Positions 1-10,863 of a stretch of 64,000 bases of DNA are shown here, in pieces. Numbering within the stretch: position 1 is the stretch's first letter; each line of letters starts with the position of its first letter. The notes beneath the pieces are model-generated. The model was not told where the DNA came from. It did no database searches and was given only the letters and a program-made list of their open reading frames with translations. A program made the position numbers and the translations under genes. The stretch comes from Erythrophleum ivorense (taxonomy: Eukaryota; Streptophyta; Magnoliopsida; Fabales; Fabaceae): NCBI GenBank assembly GCA_026724425.1, contig JAIUCV010000002.1, forward strand, positions 2,113,001-2,177,000, read 5' to 3'.

Positions 1-76
1 ATTATATTGCGAACTCAAAACTTGAGATTTTTACGTAGAAGCATAAAAATGGCTTCTTCTGATATTATGTTGAGAA

Positions 77-118
<42 letters not shown>

Positions 119-801
119 CAACAAATTTAACATTGATATGTGAAAATATCTCGAAGTTACTGATCTTTATGTTTGGTACCACGATATCATAATATTTCCA
201 TGTTCTCCACCTAACATCTTACCCGTATATAATTTTGTATAGTCATTCTGAACTTCTTAACGATATTAAATTTTATTTTATATATTGCCATGACGATATG
301 GCAAAAACCTAAGAATGGTATAATATTTATGTGTGTGTATATATAACTAGAAAGGTTAATTAATTAATACTTTAATAGCAGTTCACTGTATAATGAATCA
401 ACTAGACATAAATAACAATAAAAGTGATATATATATATATATATATGTAATAGAATCATATAATCAGAAAATTGGAAAATAGCAGCCAAGTTGGCATGTT
501 GCAAATAAATTAACTGTTTAGATAGATATATGTAACCAAATGTCATGAAGGAAATCAATAGGGTTGGGATTCAAGCAGAGAGACAGAGAGAGACGGAGGA
601 AGTTGGTGCTTATGGAAATGTCTCATTCAATTTGGCAACTTGGCATAGGTTTTTAATTCAGAGAAGCTTCTGTGAAACTGAAAAGGACATTATGAAAGAA
701 AGCTTGGGTTTGAAACGAAAACCACTAATTTCTAGAAGCCTCTGCCTCAACGTCCTTAAGTTTCAATAAAAAACGCCAAAACCTGGAAAGGATCCTTTTT
801 T
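1..801. other. AT-rich intergenic DNA, no gene recognised
   Basis: Open frames here are short, low in complexity and match no family I recognise. Two (AT)n microsatellites lie at 85-114 and about 426-446. I see no convincing splice signals or domain-like peptide. The stretch at about 540-770 is less AT-rich and contains a 74-codon frame with no recognisable domain; I do not call it a gene. Confidence 0.5.
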
Positions 802-817
802 CACTACAAGAAAAAAA
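802..817 (+). mobile_element. CACTA-type terminal inverted repeat (one end only)
   Basis: The sequence starts CACTACAAGAAAAAAA, the canonical terminus of plant CACTA (En/Spm) transposons. It is followed within 25 bp by a short self-complementary stretch (GACTGAATAATTAGTC), as expected of a subterminal region. The element would extend to the right. I could not find the matching CTTGTAGTG end in the following few kilobases, so this is either a truncated element or one with a decayed right end. Confidence 0.4.
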
Positions 818-899
818 GATATTAACGACTGAATAATTAGTCGAAAGTTTTGATATTTCAATGAAAGAAGGCAAAAAAAAAAAGAAGAAGAAACAAAAC

Positions 900-1015
900 G
901 AAAAACCACAGAACCTCACTGAGCACAGCTAAACAAAAACCATCACCAACCAGCAGAGAAGAAGAGATAAATGAGAGAAGCACGAAAATGAAAACAAAAG
1001 ATACGATATTTATAG
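900..1015 (-). promoter_or_regulatory. Promoter-like TATA box and pyrimidine-rich leader
   Basis: On the minus strand a TATAAATA-like box at about 1003-1012 is followed by a pyrimidine-rich stretch (repeated TTCTTCTCT, CTCATTTATC) typical of a plant 5' leader. No substantial reading frame follows before the CACTA-like terminus at 802. It may be the first non-coding exon of a gene lying beyond the left edge, a promoter cut off by a transposon, or chance. The call rests on pattern only. Confidence 0.2.
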
Positions 1016-1408
1016 AAAGAAAAACAAAAATTTTGGCGAGTTATAGCAGTAGTATTGGAATTTCGGTCTCGCGCCAGTGCCCTTTGCCCGAAAATTTGAT
1101 AATATAATATATATTGACAAATATAATATATAATTTTACCAAGTAACGCAATTTACGGGAAACAAAATAAAAATTAAAAAAAAAACTCTAGTTACAAATT
1201 CTTAAGATAATTTAATTACATAAATTTAAGGGCTAGTTTTTACTTTTTATTTTAATAAATTAGGCAATTTTTATTTTTAACTTTTATTTATGGTTGGATC
1301 AATAATTAGAAATTAAATAAATAATTCGAATGTATTATATATTAATTAATTTAGAATTTCTGTTAGTTATATTAGATTTTTTTTTATGAGAAAAATAAAG
1401 ACAACAAA

Positions 1409-1537
1409 CTACACAGGGTCTCTACCCCACGAAACTCTAGCAGTATCATTCCACAATAAATCTAAACACTCCCTAGGTGGAGTATCTAAAAGGATCATTC
1501 CAGGATGAGCACGATGAGCCAAATTCGCCGTCATATT
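1409..1537 (-). pseudogene. LINE RNase H C-terminal fragment
   Basis: The minus strand encodes about 42 uninterrupted residues ending at a stop (TAG, 1409-1411). They contain NMTANLAHRAH followed by LLDTPPRECLDLLWND. The spacing (A-N-x-x-A-H, then PP and DLLxND) resembles the C-terminal tail of the RNase H domain of plant non-LTR retrotransposon reverse transcriptases. Nothing upstream continues the domain, and the flanks are AT-rich. This is best read as a 5'-truncated LINE relic. The family assignment is from motif memory, not a search. Confidence 0.5.
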
Positions 1538-1697
1538 AGATTTTTGCATTATTTATTAATGTTATTTATTATATAATTATATTCTATAATTATTTATCAT
1601 TATTATAAGTATTTATTATATTAATTTTATCATTATAATTATGTATTTATTATTACATGGGTGGCCGACCATTATTCAGTCATTAATCAACAATTGA

Positions 1698-1796
1698 GTG
1701 CATGGATATGTTTTGAAAAATCACGTTTGTATAAAACAGTTTTTGTTTCTTACAAAACATGGTTTAAAAAGTAATAAACGTCCATCCAAACACAGC
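1698..1796 (-). mobile_element. Tourist-like MITE (99 bp)
   Basis: A short element whose minus-strand start (GCTGTGTTTGGAT) and body resemble the MITE at 43153-43281. Shared words include GTGTTTGGAT, AAACCATGTTT and a terminal CATGCAC. The flanks carry a direct TTGA on both sides, which could be the target-site duplication. There is no coding capacity. The relation to the second copy was seen by eye; the PIF/Harbinger (Tourist) assignment is an inference. Confidence 0.4.
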
Positions 1797-1915
1797 TTGA
1801 GTCTTGGTTAACTCTCATTGTATCTCTGTCAGCCTTTGCTAGTCTTCTTCAGATTTTGTGTAGTTGTTCTACTAGCTTTTACTGTTTATTTACTGCTAAG
1901 CGACAGATTTTTTTC

Positions 1916-1932
1916 GGGGGGGGGGGGGGGGG
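1916..1932 (+). repeat. Poly(G)17 homopolymer run
   Basis: Seventeen consecutive G residues lie in otherwise AT-rich DNA, just after the word AGCGACAGATTTTTTTC. Such a run is rare in dicot intergenic DNA. It could be real, could form a quadruplex-type structure, or could be a length error at a difficult homopolymer. Confidence 0.9.
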
Positions 1933-4254
1933 TCTAAAAGTTAGTCGAAAATTATTATTTTTTTAAATTACCATAACGGTCAGAATTCAACCGGAATCTT
2001 CAGTTGCAAAACTATAACATTGTTGAGGTTTTTGTACGTTTGGAATGTGGCCAACTAATTAAGGGTAGAACGAATTGAAATAGTAGTCCAGAAATTAGCT
2101 GGATAAGATAGTCAAAAACTATTGTTAAATTCTCAATTTATTCAGTTCTTTCTCTTTTGTCTACAATAAAAACATATCTCCATTCTCAGTTCCCTCCTGC
2201 AAGGAAAAGAAAAAAATTCTTAGACACTCATTTAGTCGTAGCTTGAACAAGTCGTCTAATGAGAATTCAATCCTGGCAGTCTCTACAAATTGGTTTAATT
2301 TCTTACTATATAATAAATGTGTGAAGAAAAACCTTCAATTTGCATATTTTCTTCAGATGTCAATTTTAATTGCTTAGTTATTTTTGTCCCCTTTGTTTAG
2401 GATATAATCAATCCTAAATCGTTAATTATATTTAATCAAGCGTTAAACAAGCATCTTCTACTCCTAATTGAAAGCATGAGAGATCTAAATACCCCCTTCA
2501 ACTTTGAACTATTTGTAAACACTTCTCAATTTTAGAAGTTTATAAATACCTTCTTTAACTATAACCCTTCAAGATTTTAAACTTTTTTTTGTTTTGTTTT
2601 TGGGGTTTATTTCTCCGTTATCCCCATTCATAAAAATGTTATCTTAGACTCTGTCTTTTGTTATTCTGCACACTCTCATTTATCTAAGAACGACAAATGG
2701 CAAAGTTTGAAATAAAATCTCCATTATTGAATAACAAGAAACTAGATAGAGCCGTTTAAATCCTGAATGATGATATGTAGTTGACGGAGCATTTTTTCTA
2801 TTTTTAAAGTTGAAGGGAGTGTTTGTAAATAACATAAATTAAAAAATATTTATATATTTCTAAATATATGATCGTCGTATTTATATCATCCTATATCTTG
2901 ATTAATAAATGAAAGTGTCAAATTGCTTTAAAGTAATCCATTTTTCCAATATATAATATTATTATAATTTTTTAATAAAGCATAGGAATAGCTGTACTAG
3001 CCAGTATTTTTAATAGTAGTTGGACTTAGAGAAAAGAAAAAGGAAAAGGACTTAAAAAGTTTAAATAGGTTCAGATTCAAATTTCTGTATTATCGTATAA
3101 AAAAATAACTAGTAATGAAAATAATTCAATTATATCCTTTCTTTTTTTTTTTGGGTTAAGATATGGTGGCAGTAAGAGTCTATTGGAATATTATAAAATT
3201 TTGAACTTAGCCACCAGATAGAGAAGTCAAGTCATATGGCTTGTATTTATCTCTTTATGACGCAAAAATATTCAGTTTAGCACGGCCTTCATGCCTTGTC
3301 GCCATCTAATCAAGCACCTAAAGAAGCTTATTATGAAAATGAATTAACCCTCCATAAATTAACGTCCCATTTGTTAGCACGAGGAAGAGAGAAAAGAGAT
3401 AAAATCATTGTTTTTTATGCCTCATTTAGTAATTAAATTTTGTTCAAACATTTAAAAAAAAGAGAAGAAATTCATTGTCTTCACATAAATACAGGAATAG
3501 AGAGTAATTATTATGCATAATTTATAAAATTTATTATATTTTTGTTATCATTATTTTTTAAATAAAAATACAAAAAATATTGTTTATCATTCTTGTTTAT
3601 TTAGCCAAACATATAAATAGAATAATATTATCACTTTTCTCTGTATTACATCAAATATAATAATTTAATTTAATTTATATTTTTATTCCTTTTTTATTTC
3701 TATATCTAACAATTTCACGTCCCATCCCATCAAAGCGTAAAGAGTATATTTAGTTTTACACGGCCTTCATGCCTTGCAGGACGTTGATGAGCATCCACGC
3801 CTACACGATCGAGAAGGTTTGATTGAATTAAGGTCAAGCCAGTCACTCAACAGGCCAGTGAAGTAATCCAGATGTCGCTATTAGACAAAGTCTTTTGGGC
3901 CAAATCTGACTTACTTAGTAATCATCAATAGCTTTATTTTCATGCAATGGCTATAGAGTTTATGCGTGCATTATATGCTACATAGCCGCAAATTTTTGGT
4001 TTGCCACTAATTTGGGAAACTGCATCACAGATCAATGTCATCAAAACATCAATGACACAAAAGTACAGTTGTGCTAGACACACTAGTTATACTCGTGAAC
4101 ATTGTCTCAGCTTCCCCAGATTGCGCTTTTCACTAGATTTTTTCCTGAGAAAATGACACCCCAAGTTTAGAATGTCCAATCACCTTACCTCCGTAGTTCA
4201 GTTGCCAAATTTTTTAAAGCTAACCACAATGTTTATATTGAAAAATGATCATAT
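1933..4254. other. AT-rich intergenic DNA downstream of the CLSY gene
   Basis: No gene recognised. The only internal repeat I noticed is a word of about 30 bases, CACGGCCTTCATGCCTTG with related flanks, present near 3282 and again near 3759. The rest is mostly poly-A/T-rich DNA with scattered stops in all frames. Confidence 0.5.
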
Positions 4255-4559
4255 TTTATTCTTTTTACAATATAATGGATATAAATATAACAGACTATAA
4301 TAATAAAATGCTTTTTTTTTTGTGGGACAAGATTAAAATTCCAATCTCCAACACTTCTAGAAGTTTAAGAAGTAAACTAAAAATATTGGATATTTCTTGA
4401 AATGTTAAAATAAAATAACTATGTATCAAAAAGTTCCAGAAACGAAAATCCTGAAAACTCATTCTTTGGCCGATTTGCCCCCATTTATCACCAGAATAAT
4501 TTAAAAAAGAAAAAGAAACTGACAAATCTCTCTTGACAAGAGAGGGTTTGGAGATTGAT

Positions 4560-4805
4560 TTTGAAAATTTGTGACTAAATTGAAAAAGCAGAACCTGTCT
4601 ACCTCAATTACATTCTCAACCCAACCATCTCAAGCAAATCTGAAGATATGTCTGGTTTCATTTCCGCTTAATTCCTACACCCAATGCTGCTTTACTGTGT
4701 GTCGATTCACTTTCACTCTCCATAAAGAAGCTTGTGAAGAAGTGACCTCGAGACTTCTGCCGCAGTTCCTGGTGATATTATTATGCTTTGGATGGTCTTG
4801 TCAGA
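4560..4805 (-). other. CLSY1: Probable 3'UTR exon of the CLSY gene
   Basis: On the minus strand the CLSY stop codon (5332-5334) is followed after six bases by a good donor (CAAG|GTAAAC, last exon base 5326). A matching acceptor (CTTTTCTTACAG|TCTGA) puts the next exon start at 4805. The DNA below 4805 is less AT-rich than its surroundings. I take it as a spliced 3'UTR exon. Its 3' end is not resolved; the first AATAAA-like word on that strand is near 4255. Confidence 0.45.
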
Positions 4806-5331
4806 CTGTAAGAAAAGCAACAATGTCATAAAAGCAAAGCAGCAATTTAATTCACTTTGCTTGATCATCATTCATAGGATCCAAAAATTTTTTAAAGGCA
4901 AGATCAACTGATAGATGCAAGACAAGCATGAACCAATCCATACATATTCTCATTTTCTCAGAAATGTGGTTTCACATTCCACAGTTAGAAGGACCGAAAT
5001 TTACATACACATAGCCTTTAGGATAAACTATAAACCTGAAATCATCATAAGATACCATTTTGTAGAGAATAGTATATGTCCATATTCTTGATCTTCAGAT
5101 TACTGTGTACCACAGATTTTCAAGGCTAGGCGAAAATGATTCCTCAGACAATCAGCTCACGTCTAGATGTGGGCTATGTGGGAAATTACAATAGCAGGTC
5201 AAACATCTTGTCATGCACAACCTCAGGGAATGAGTGAACATGCAAACATATACATCAAAACCCAGGAAAAATAATGTAATATAGATAATGACAACTCATT
5301 ATCCTAAGAAAAAATAAATGTTTACCTTGAA

Positions 5332-8300
5332 TCAGTTTTTGGATGCCTTTTCATTCTTCATAATCATATGGAATGAATTAGACCGGTCTTCCTCAACCAT
5401 TTCCCGTAGTATATCATCTTCAATCTTTTTTGCTTGCCATCGGGAGGGGTCCTGCACAAAATCTTCACTAAAAATCATGCTCGAAACCCATTCTTTCCAA
5501 GTGGTTCTTCGATACTTATCTTCCTCCAATGTGCCTGTTGCCAGCAGCTGATAGACATAAACCATCTTTTGCTGACCTGGACGAAAAGCCCGTGCAACAG
5601 CCTGCTTTGTTTTTGATGGATTCCATTCGGAGTCCAACAAAATCACCCGAGAGGCTGCTGTCAAACTAATACCTTCAGCACAAGACGAAATTGAAGCAAG
5701 GAGTATCTTTGATGCTCCACCAGGATCCTCAAACTTATCCATCACCCTTCCTCGTTCAAAGAGCTCTAGCTCCCCCGTAAGAACCAAAACTTCACGACCT
5801 TTTTGCCATCCAAAGAACTTCTCAAATAATTCTGTAAATAACCTCACAGGTGCAATATTGTGGCAAAAAATAAGAATCTTCTCCTTCCTAACAACGCGAT
5901 AGACCAGGCTCAAAACAAATTTCACTTTCGACCCTTTTTTTAAATCAAACTTCCATTTCTCTAGCTCCATCAATTGCTCGATAGAGAAAAACTTCTGAGC
6001 ACATACAGCTGTTTTGACTAACCAAGGATGTATTGATCCAAGGGTTATCAAAAGCTCTAACTCCAGTGGATATCCGTTGCATCCAGACATTTTCCTCTGG
6101 AGTTTCTGCAAAATCTCATGTTGTATATCAATGGTATTCATTAACAATGTATATATTTGTAAACCAGGAAGACTCTCTGAACTTCCACCTTCATAAACAT
6201 CTATAAAACCACTTGTGATATTTCTCAACATGTTTAGACCCTGCAGCTGCTCTTCACCATCATTTGAGTCAATTTTTTTCGCAATATTATCCAAGAAGAA
6301 TTTTCTAGCTCGTGCCTCTATTAAATGACGCGCTTTTCCTGTTCCTTTCGTTTTCCTCTTGTATTTTGGGTCTAATTTTTTCAACACTTCAAAAGCAAAC
6401 TTTGGTCTTGCCAAGCAGAGAGTATTAAAGTATTCACAGAAATTGTTCTGAAACAATGTGCCTGAAAGTAATATTCTCAATTCTGTCTGTACTTTCATCA
6501 AACCTTTCCTCAACCTCGATTTTGTGCTTCTAGGATTGTGCCCTTCATCCAGTATCAGGATACCAGGACTTTCCCTCAATACTTTAGCCATATACTTTCT
6601 GTGAGAAAACTTTGAATCCTCTCTCATCAATGTTAAACATGAAGTATAACCCATGACAAGAACACTTGGGTGCGCATGCCACTTTTGTATCTTTTCCAGG
6701 CAATCCAAAATATGCTTGACATCATCAGTAGGCTTTGGACCACCGTGAAAAACCATTGTATCCTGCTTGAATACTCTGTAGGTTCTACGACCATGAATTA
6801 GATACACTGGTATAGGAATTTTCCATTTAATAAATTCTTTATACCAAGTATAAAGTGTTGTTTTTGGAGCGAGAACCAGTGGTCGCTTCCCTGGGAATAA
6901 CTTCAAGTAGCTAACAAGAAATGCAATAATAAGGAAAGTTTTTCCAGCTCCAGGAGAATGAGATATCACACAACCGCCTCTTCTTCTGGATGCTGCTTCC
7001 ATAAGTGCTGGGTCCATGGACCCTGCGATATTTTTCCAAAGAAATTCAAAAGCTTTTTTTTGGTGGACATGCAACTTCCATCTAAGTTCAGGAATTAATG
7101 CCCAGACATTATCATTTTCTTCAGATATAGGTTCATCAGGTAAAGCATGAGTCAACAAAAGATGGAAACCATCATCTTCATCGGCCTTTGGCTCTGATTC
7201 TGAACCTTCTCCACTGCATTGCTTCTCCTCTTGGTGCCACACTGAACGTTCCATCTGATGTATTGAACAAAATTATCAGATACTCACTGAGTCAACCAAG
7301 AAAAAAAAAAGTATCTCACCAGTAACATGAGACTACAGTTAACATCAGCAACTACATTTATTGATGGGGAGAGCTTTGGATAGCACACAATAAAGAAACG
7401 ACACATGTTTCTTTTGGGATCACACTATTTAGTCCATGATTGATTTTACATATAGGAAGCACCTTCCTGATGCATGTTGTGTCCATCTTGATGCCAAGTA
7501 AAGAAACCATGTTGAAACATATCTACACACACATACACAAGTGAACACACTAACACACAGATTCTACATAGGTTTCAAAAACTTACAAATGGTGGTGAAA
7601 CATCCTTTATCTCAGTGCTGACAAAGCCACATTTGAGGCAGTAAATTCCAATTTCTTCATTCATTCTATACTCGTGGCAACAAAGTTTATTGGATTTTTC
7701 CCAAGTCTCAGTAAAAACTGCAGCATTTGAACCCTGATAAGATAGTTAAACTGAATTAGCTTTAGAAAAGAAGATAAACAAAAGAAAAGTAGACTAACAA
7801 ATAATGGCAGAAACGGGCTTAGGCCCCATTTTGGTACCCAAACAAAATCACAAAATTAAAATCAAACTCCACCCCCCCCCCCAAAAAAAAGGGGAAAAAA
7901 GGTAGAGAGAGAGAGGAAAGAAATGATTATACCTCTGTGTCTTCATCAAAATAGTTCGATGCCAATGAAACTTCCATTTCTCTCCACAATATATCAAGTT
8001 CATTGATTTCTTCCTCATCCTCTATTTTTGGTGCCTCTGTTTCCCTCTTTTGTCCTAATTTGCTTGTTTCCTTGAATTGTATCCACTGGTCAGAAATAGG
8101 TGGGTCTACTTTGGATGGTTTTGTATTCATATTCTTTAAGTATGAATCTATCAATTCCTTGTAGGCCCCTGCACTTAAGGATCTGTCTTTATAAGTTCTT
8201 TCTTCACCAGATTGTCTACTTCTTGAATATGTTGAATGATATTTTCTCCCTTGAACTCCTTTATTGGAACTTATTCCTTCCCATCTGCCTTCAAAATTCA

Positions 8301-10815
8301 TATGATCCAAACCAAATGAATTCTTCCTCTTCAATTTAGGGGTGCCATAATTATGATGACATCTGGAAGAAATATCATCAATCCCTTCTGCACAATTTTC
8401 AAGATCTGGAATCTTTGAAGGATGATTATAGGGTTCAAAAGTTAACAGATCAATATTGTTCCTCTTTGGTTCAGGGCTAGCCATCAGATGATAATATTTG
8501 GAAGGAAATTCATCATTTTTGTGTGTATAATATTTAGTAACCTTGGCATTGGAATCAAAATGCTCAATGGCAATAGGATCACATTCATGAGGAACTGGAA
8601 CAATAGCGAGTTGAGATTGAAGTTCATTTTTATCAGCATCTCCTGAATTCACCTCCCTGGATTTAGGCCTCCTCTTGTACACTATAAGCTTCTGGCAGGA
8701 CTTCATCTTATTGAACTTTTGTCTACTGTCACCATCCTTTACATGAATATTTTCTTGCAAACCAAACAGGGCTGATAATGGCATTGACAATTCATCGTCC
8801 TCATCATCATCTTTTCGAATGTCCATCTTGTATGGCCTGGTTCGAACAAAACCAACATCCAACACAAAAGTCTCATCACAGCCAAGGTAGCGCTCGGGTT
8901 GTACATTCCGACGTTTGGAACGACGCAAACCCTCAGGATTATAAGATGGAGGTGCTTTTTCTTCATGGGAGTCACGTGTATGGTCAACCCTATTGGTGTA
9001 AGATGAAACAACTTGAGAAACAATGGGTACCAACATGCCATTGTCTACTCTGAAATTTACAACATTCAATGGTGAGCTATTATTATCAACCCCCAAAATT
9101 TGATACACAATCTTGTTACCTACAGATCTCACACAGAATGATACCTGCTTTAAAACTGATGTGACAATTAACCATGAAATATCAGATAAAAATTTCCCTA
9201 AAAGCAATTTAGTTTGTGGTACTGCATGGCAGTCCTCAGATGAATCCCACCGATAGTGCTGATCTTCACAAGGACTATGCTCAAGTTTCTGGAGAATGGA
9301 AATTTGATTTATTCCAAATAATTTAATCTCCTTACTCAGAGTTCTTATCTCTGTACCAAGACAACCTTGATTAACATAGATGTTGACATAATACTGACAT
9401 GAGCACTTGGAATCATGTGGCTTTCTCTGTATAGAACTTATTTTAGCATCAGCCCACACCTACAATCAAAAAAATTCTGTTGATCAAAATTAAATTTCAG
9501 CAACTACAACTCTCAAAGTAAAGGAAAGTTCAACAGGATTTTAACATGGGCCAAGAGCTGGGAAACAATATTGAGAAAGACAATAATGAGGATCTAGTAA
9601 TGTCATACATATAAATACCACTTTCGCATATTATAAAAGCAGAGAATATTTACTGTGTAGATGTGTTCTATATAACTTGTGCCATATACCAAGTTAACCC
9701 AAAAGCTTAAACTTTTAAGTGAATGCTCATGATTGGTTTTCATTGATATCTCTAACAGGCTCTCTAATACCAACGCACTTTGAGCTTGTAGTGCAAACAA
9801 AACACGAGAGCATTGTACTTTGTATTGAAACCAAATTTTAATTAGGAAAATGGGGGTGGCAAGGATCGACCTCCTAACGACTTGATCATTCAGAAGACTT
9901 TGCCACCATGTAAGGATCATTTCAACTCAAAAGCTTAGACCCATGATTGGTTTTTTCAAATATCTAACAACTATCATCTCAGGAAAGGAGAAATTCACAG
10001 CAAAGTGACCTTCCAATGTATGCTTTTATCAAATAATATAAAACATTATCAAAATCAGGGAACACTTAGCTCTTATATACTGCATGCATAATTAATTTAT
10101 TCACACATCAAACTCACTCTGGCTCAAAAATAAACTTCAAGACTTTGAACCAATAATATGGCTTTATAATTTGGTTTTACTTTTAAATTTTACTCCAATG
10201 AAAGATGACTTCAAGACTGTACTTTTCAGTCCATGCAGTTCAAGAACCTCAACTAAAGATTAGAAGTTAAAAATCCAACTTAAGAAGGTCACTTACAGGA
10301 TTAAGACTATTTTGATCTGAGCTATTAGTATGTTGAGAGGCTAATAACACACATATGTCAACTCCAGGTCTTAAAAAGCAGGAGCAATCTGATACAGTAG
10401 CTTTCCTTGACCTTATCCGAATGTCTGAAAAGGGAGCTTTCTCCATAACTACATAGCTATGATCTTTAAAATGTAAGGCCATTGTTCCTCCCTTAATTGT
10501 TATGTACTCCAAAGCTTGCCATGAGCCAGAGAGAATTGCCTCAAATGCTGTATAGAACAATATGAGGAAGTTAATATGTTAAGAATATCTCTGCTGAAGC
10601 AATCACATTACAAAAGTTTTAGTCTATCAAGTCTGTCCTGCAAATGAAAAATGTCCTTGATTATGGCACCAAAAGGTTAATGCTTTTTAAAACATGTAAA
10701 ACCAGTGCTGCAACCCATTGAATGCATAGTAATTGATTTAAGTACAGAAAACGAAAGGCTTACGGTAAGAATCAAATGGATGCTTCAATTGTTGTAAATG
10801 TCTCTTTCTCTGCAT
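5332..10815 (-). CDS. CLSY1: SNF2 domain protein CLASSY 1/2-type
   Basis: A nuclear Snf2-family ATPase. In plants CLSY proteins recruit RNA polymerase IV for 24-nt siRNA production in RNA-directed DNA methylation. Coding exons: 10764-10815, 10297-10547, 7933-9459, 7587-7733 and 5332-7254, all joined in frame at GT-AG junctions, giving about 1299 residues, close to the family's usual length. The small first exon starts MQRKRHLQQ and its split codon reads on into PFEAILSGSW, a conserved N-terminal patch. Exon 4 adds a Cys/His cluster (LCCHEY, then YCLKCG). The ATPase core shows Walker A SPGAGKT (about 759-765), DEGH (about 895-898), SGTLFQNN, and motifs V/VI in SLTAASRVILLDSEW and ARAFRPGQQK. 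The end matches the CLSY1/2 branch, not CLSY3/4, as I remember those families. Both UTRs appear spliced. Confidence 0.93.
9678..9969 (-). mobile_element. TRIM-like retroelement in a CLSY intron
   Basis: On the minus strand two related short direct repeats, 9909-9969 and 9678-9757, both begin TGTTAGA and end ACA. They share AACCAATCATG and AAGCTTTTG words. Immediately after the first repeat lies TGGTGGCAAAGTC, resembling the initiator-Met primer-binding site TGGTATCAGAGC. A tRNA-like GGAGGTCGATCC follows. At about 290 bp with no coding capacity, this fits a terminal-repeat retrotransposon in miniature. The two repeats differ by indels, so it is old. No exact target duplication was found. Confidence 0.5.
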
Positions 10816-10863
10816 CTTTGAGTATAACAGCTAATTGACTTGGTGACGTCTTACAGTGAGCTT

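Noticed and set aside
4571..4831. 86-codon plus-strand frame near the CLSY 3' end
   Set aside because: It overlaps the inferred minus-strand 3'UTR exon and has no domain-like pattern.
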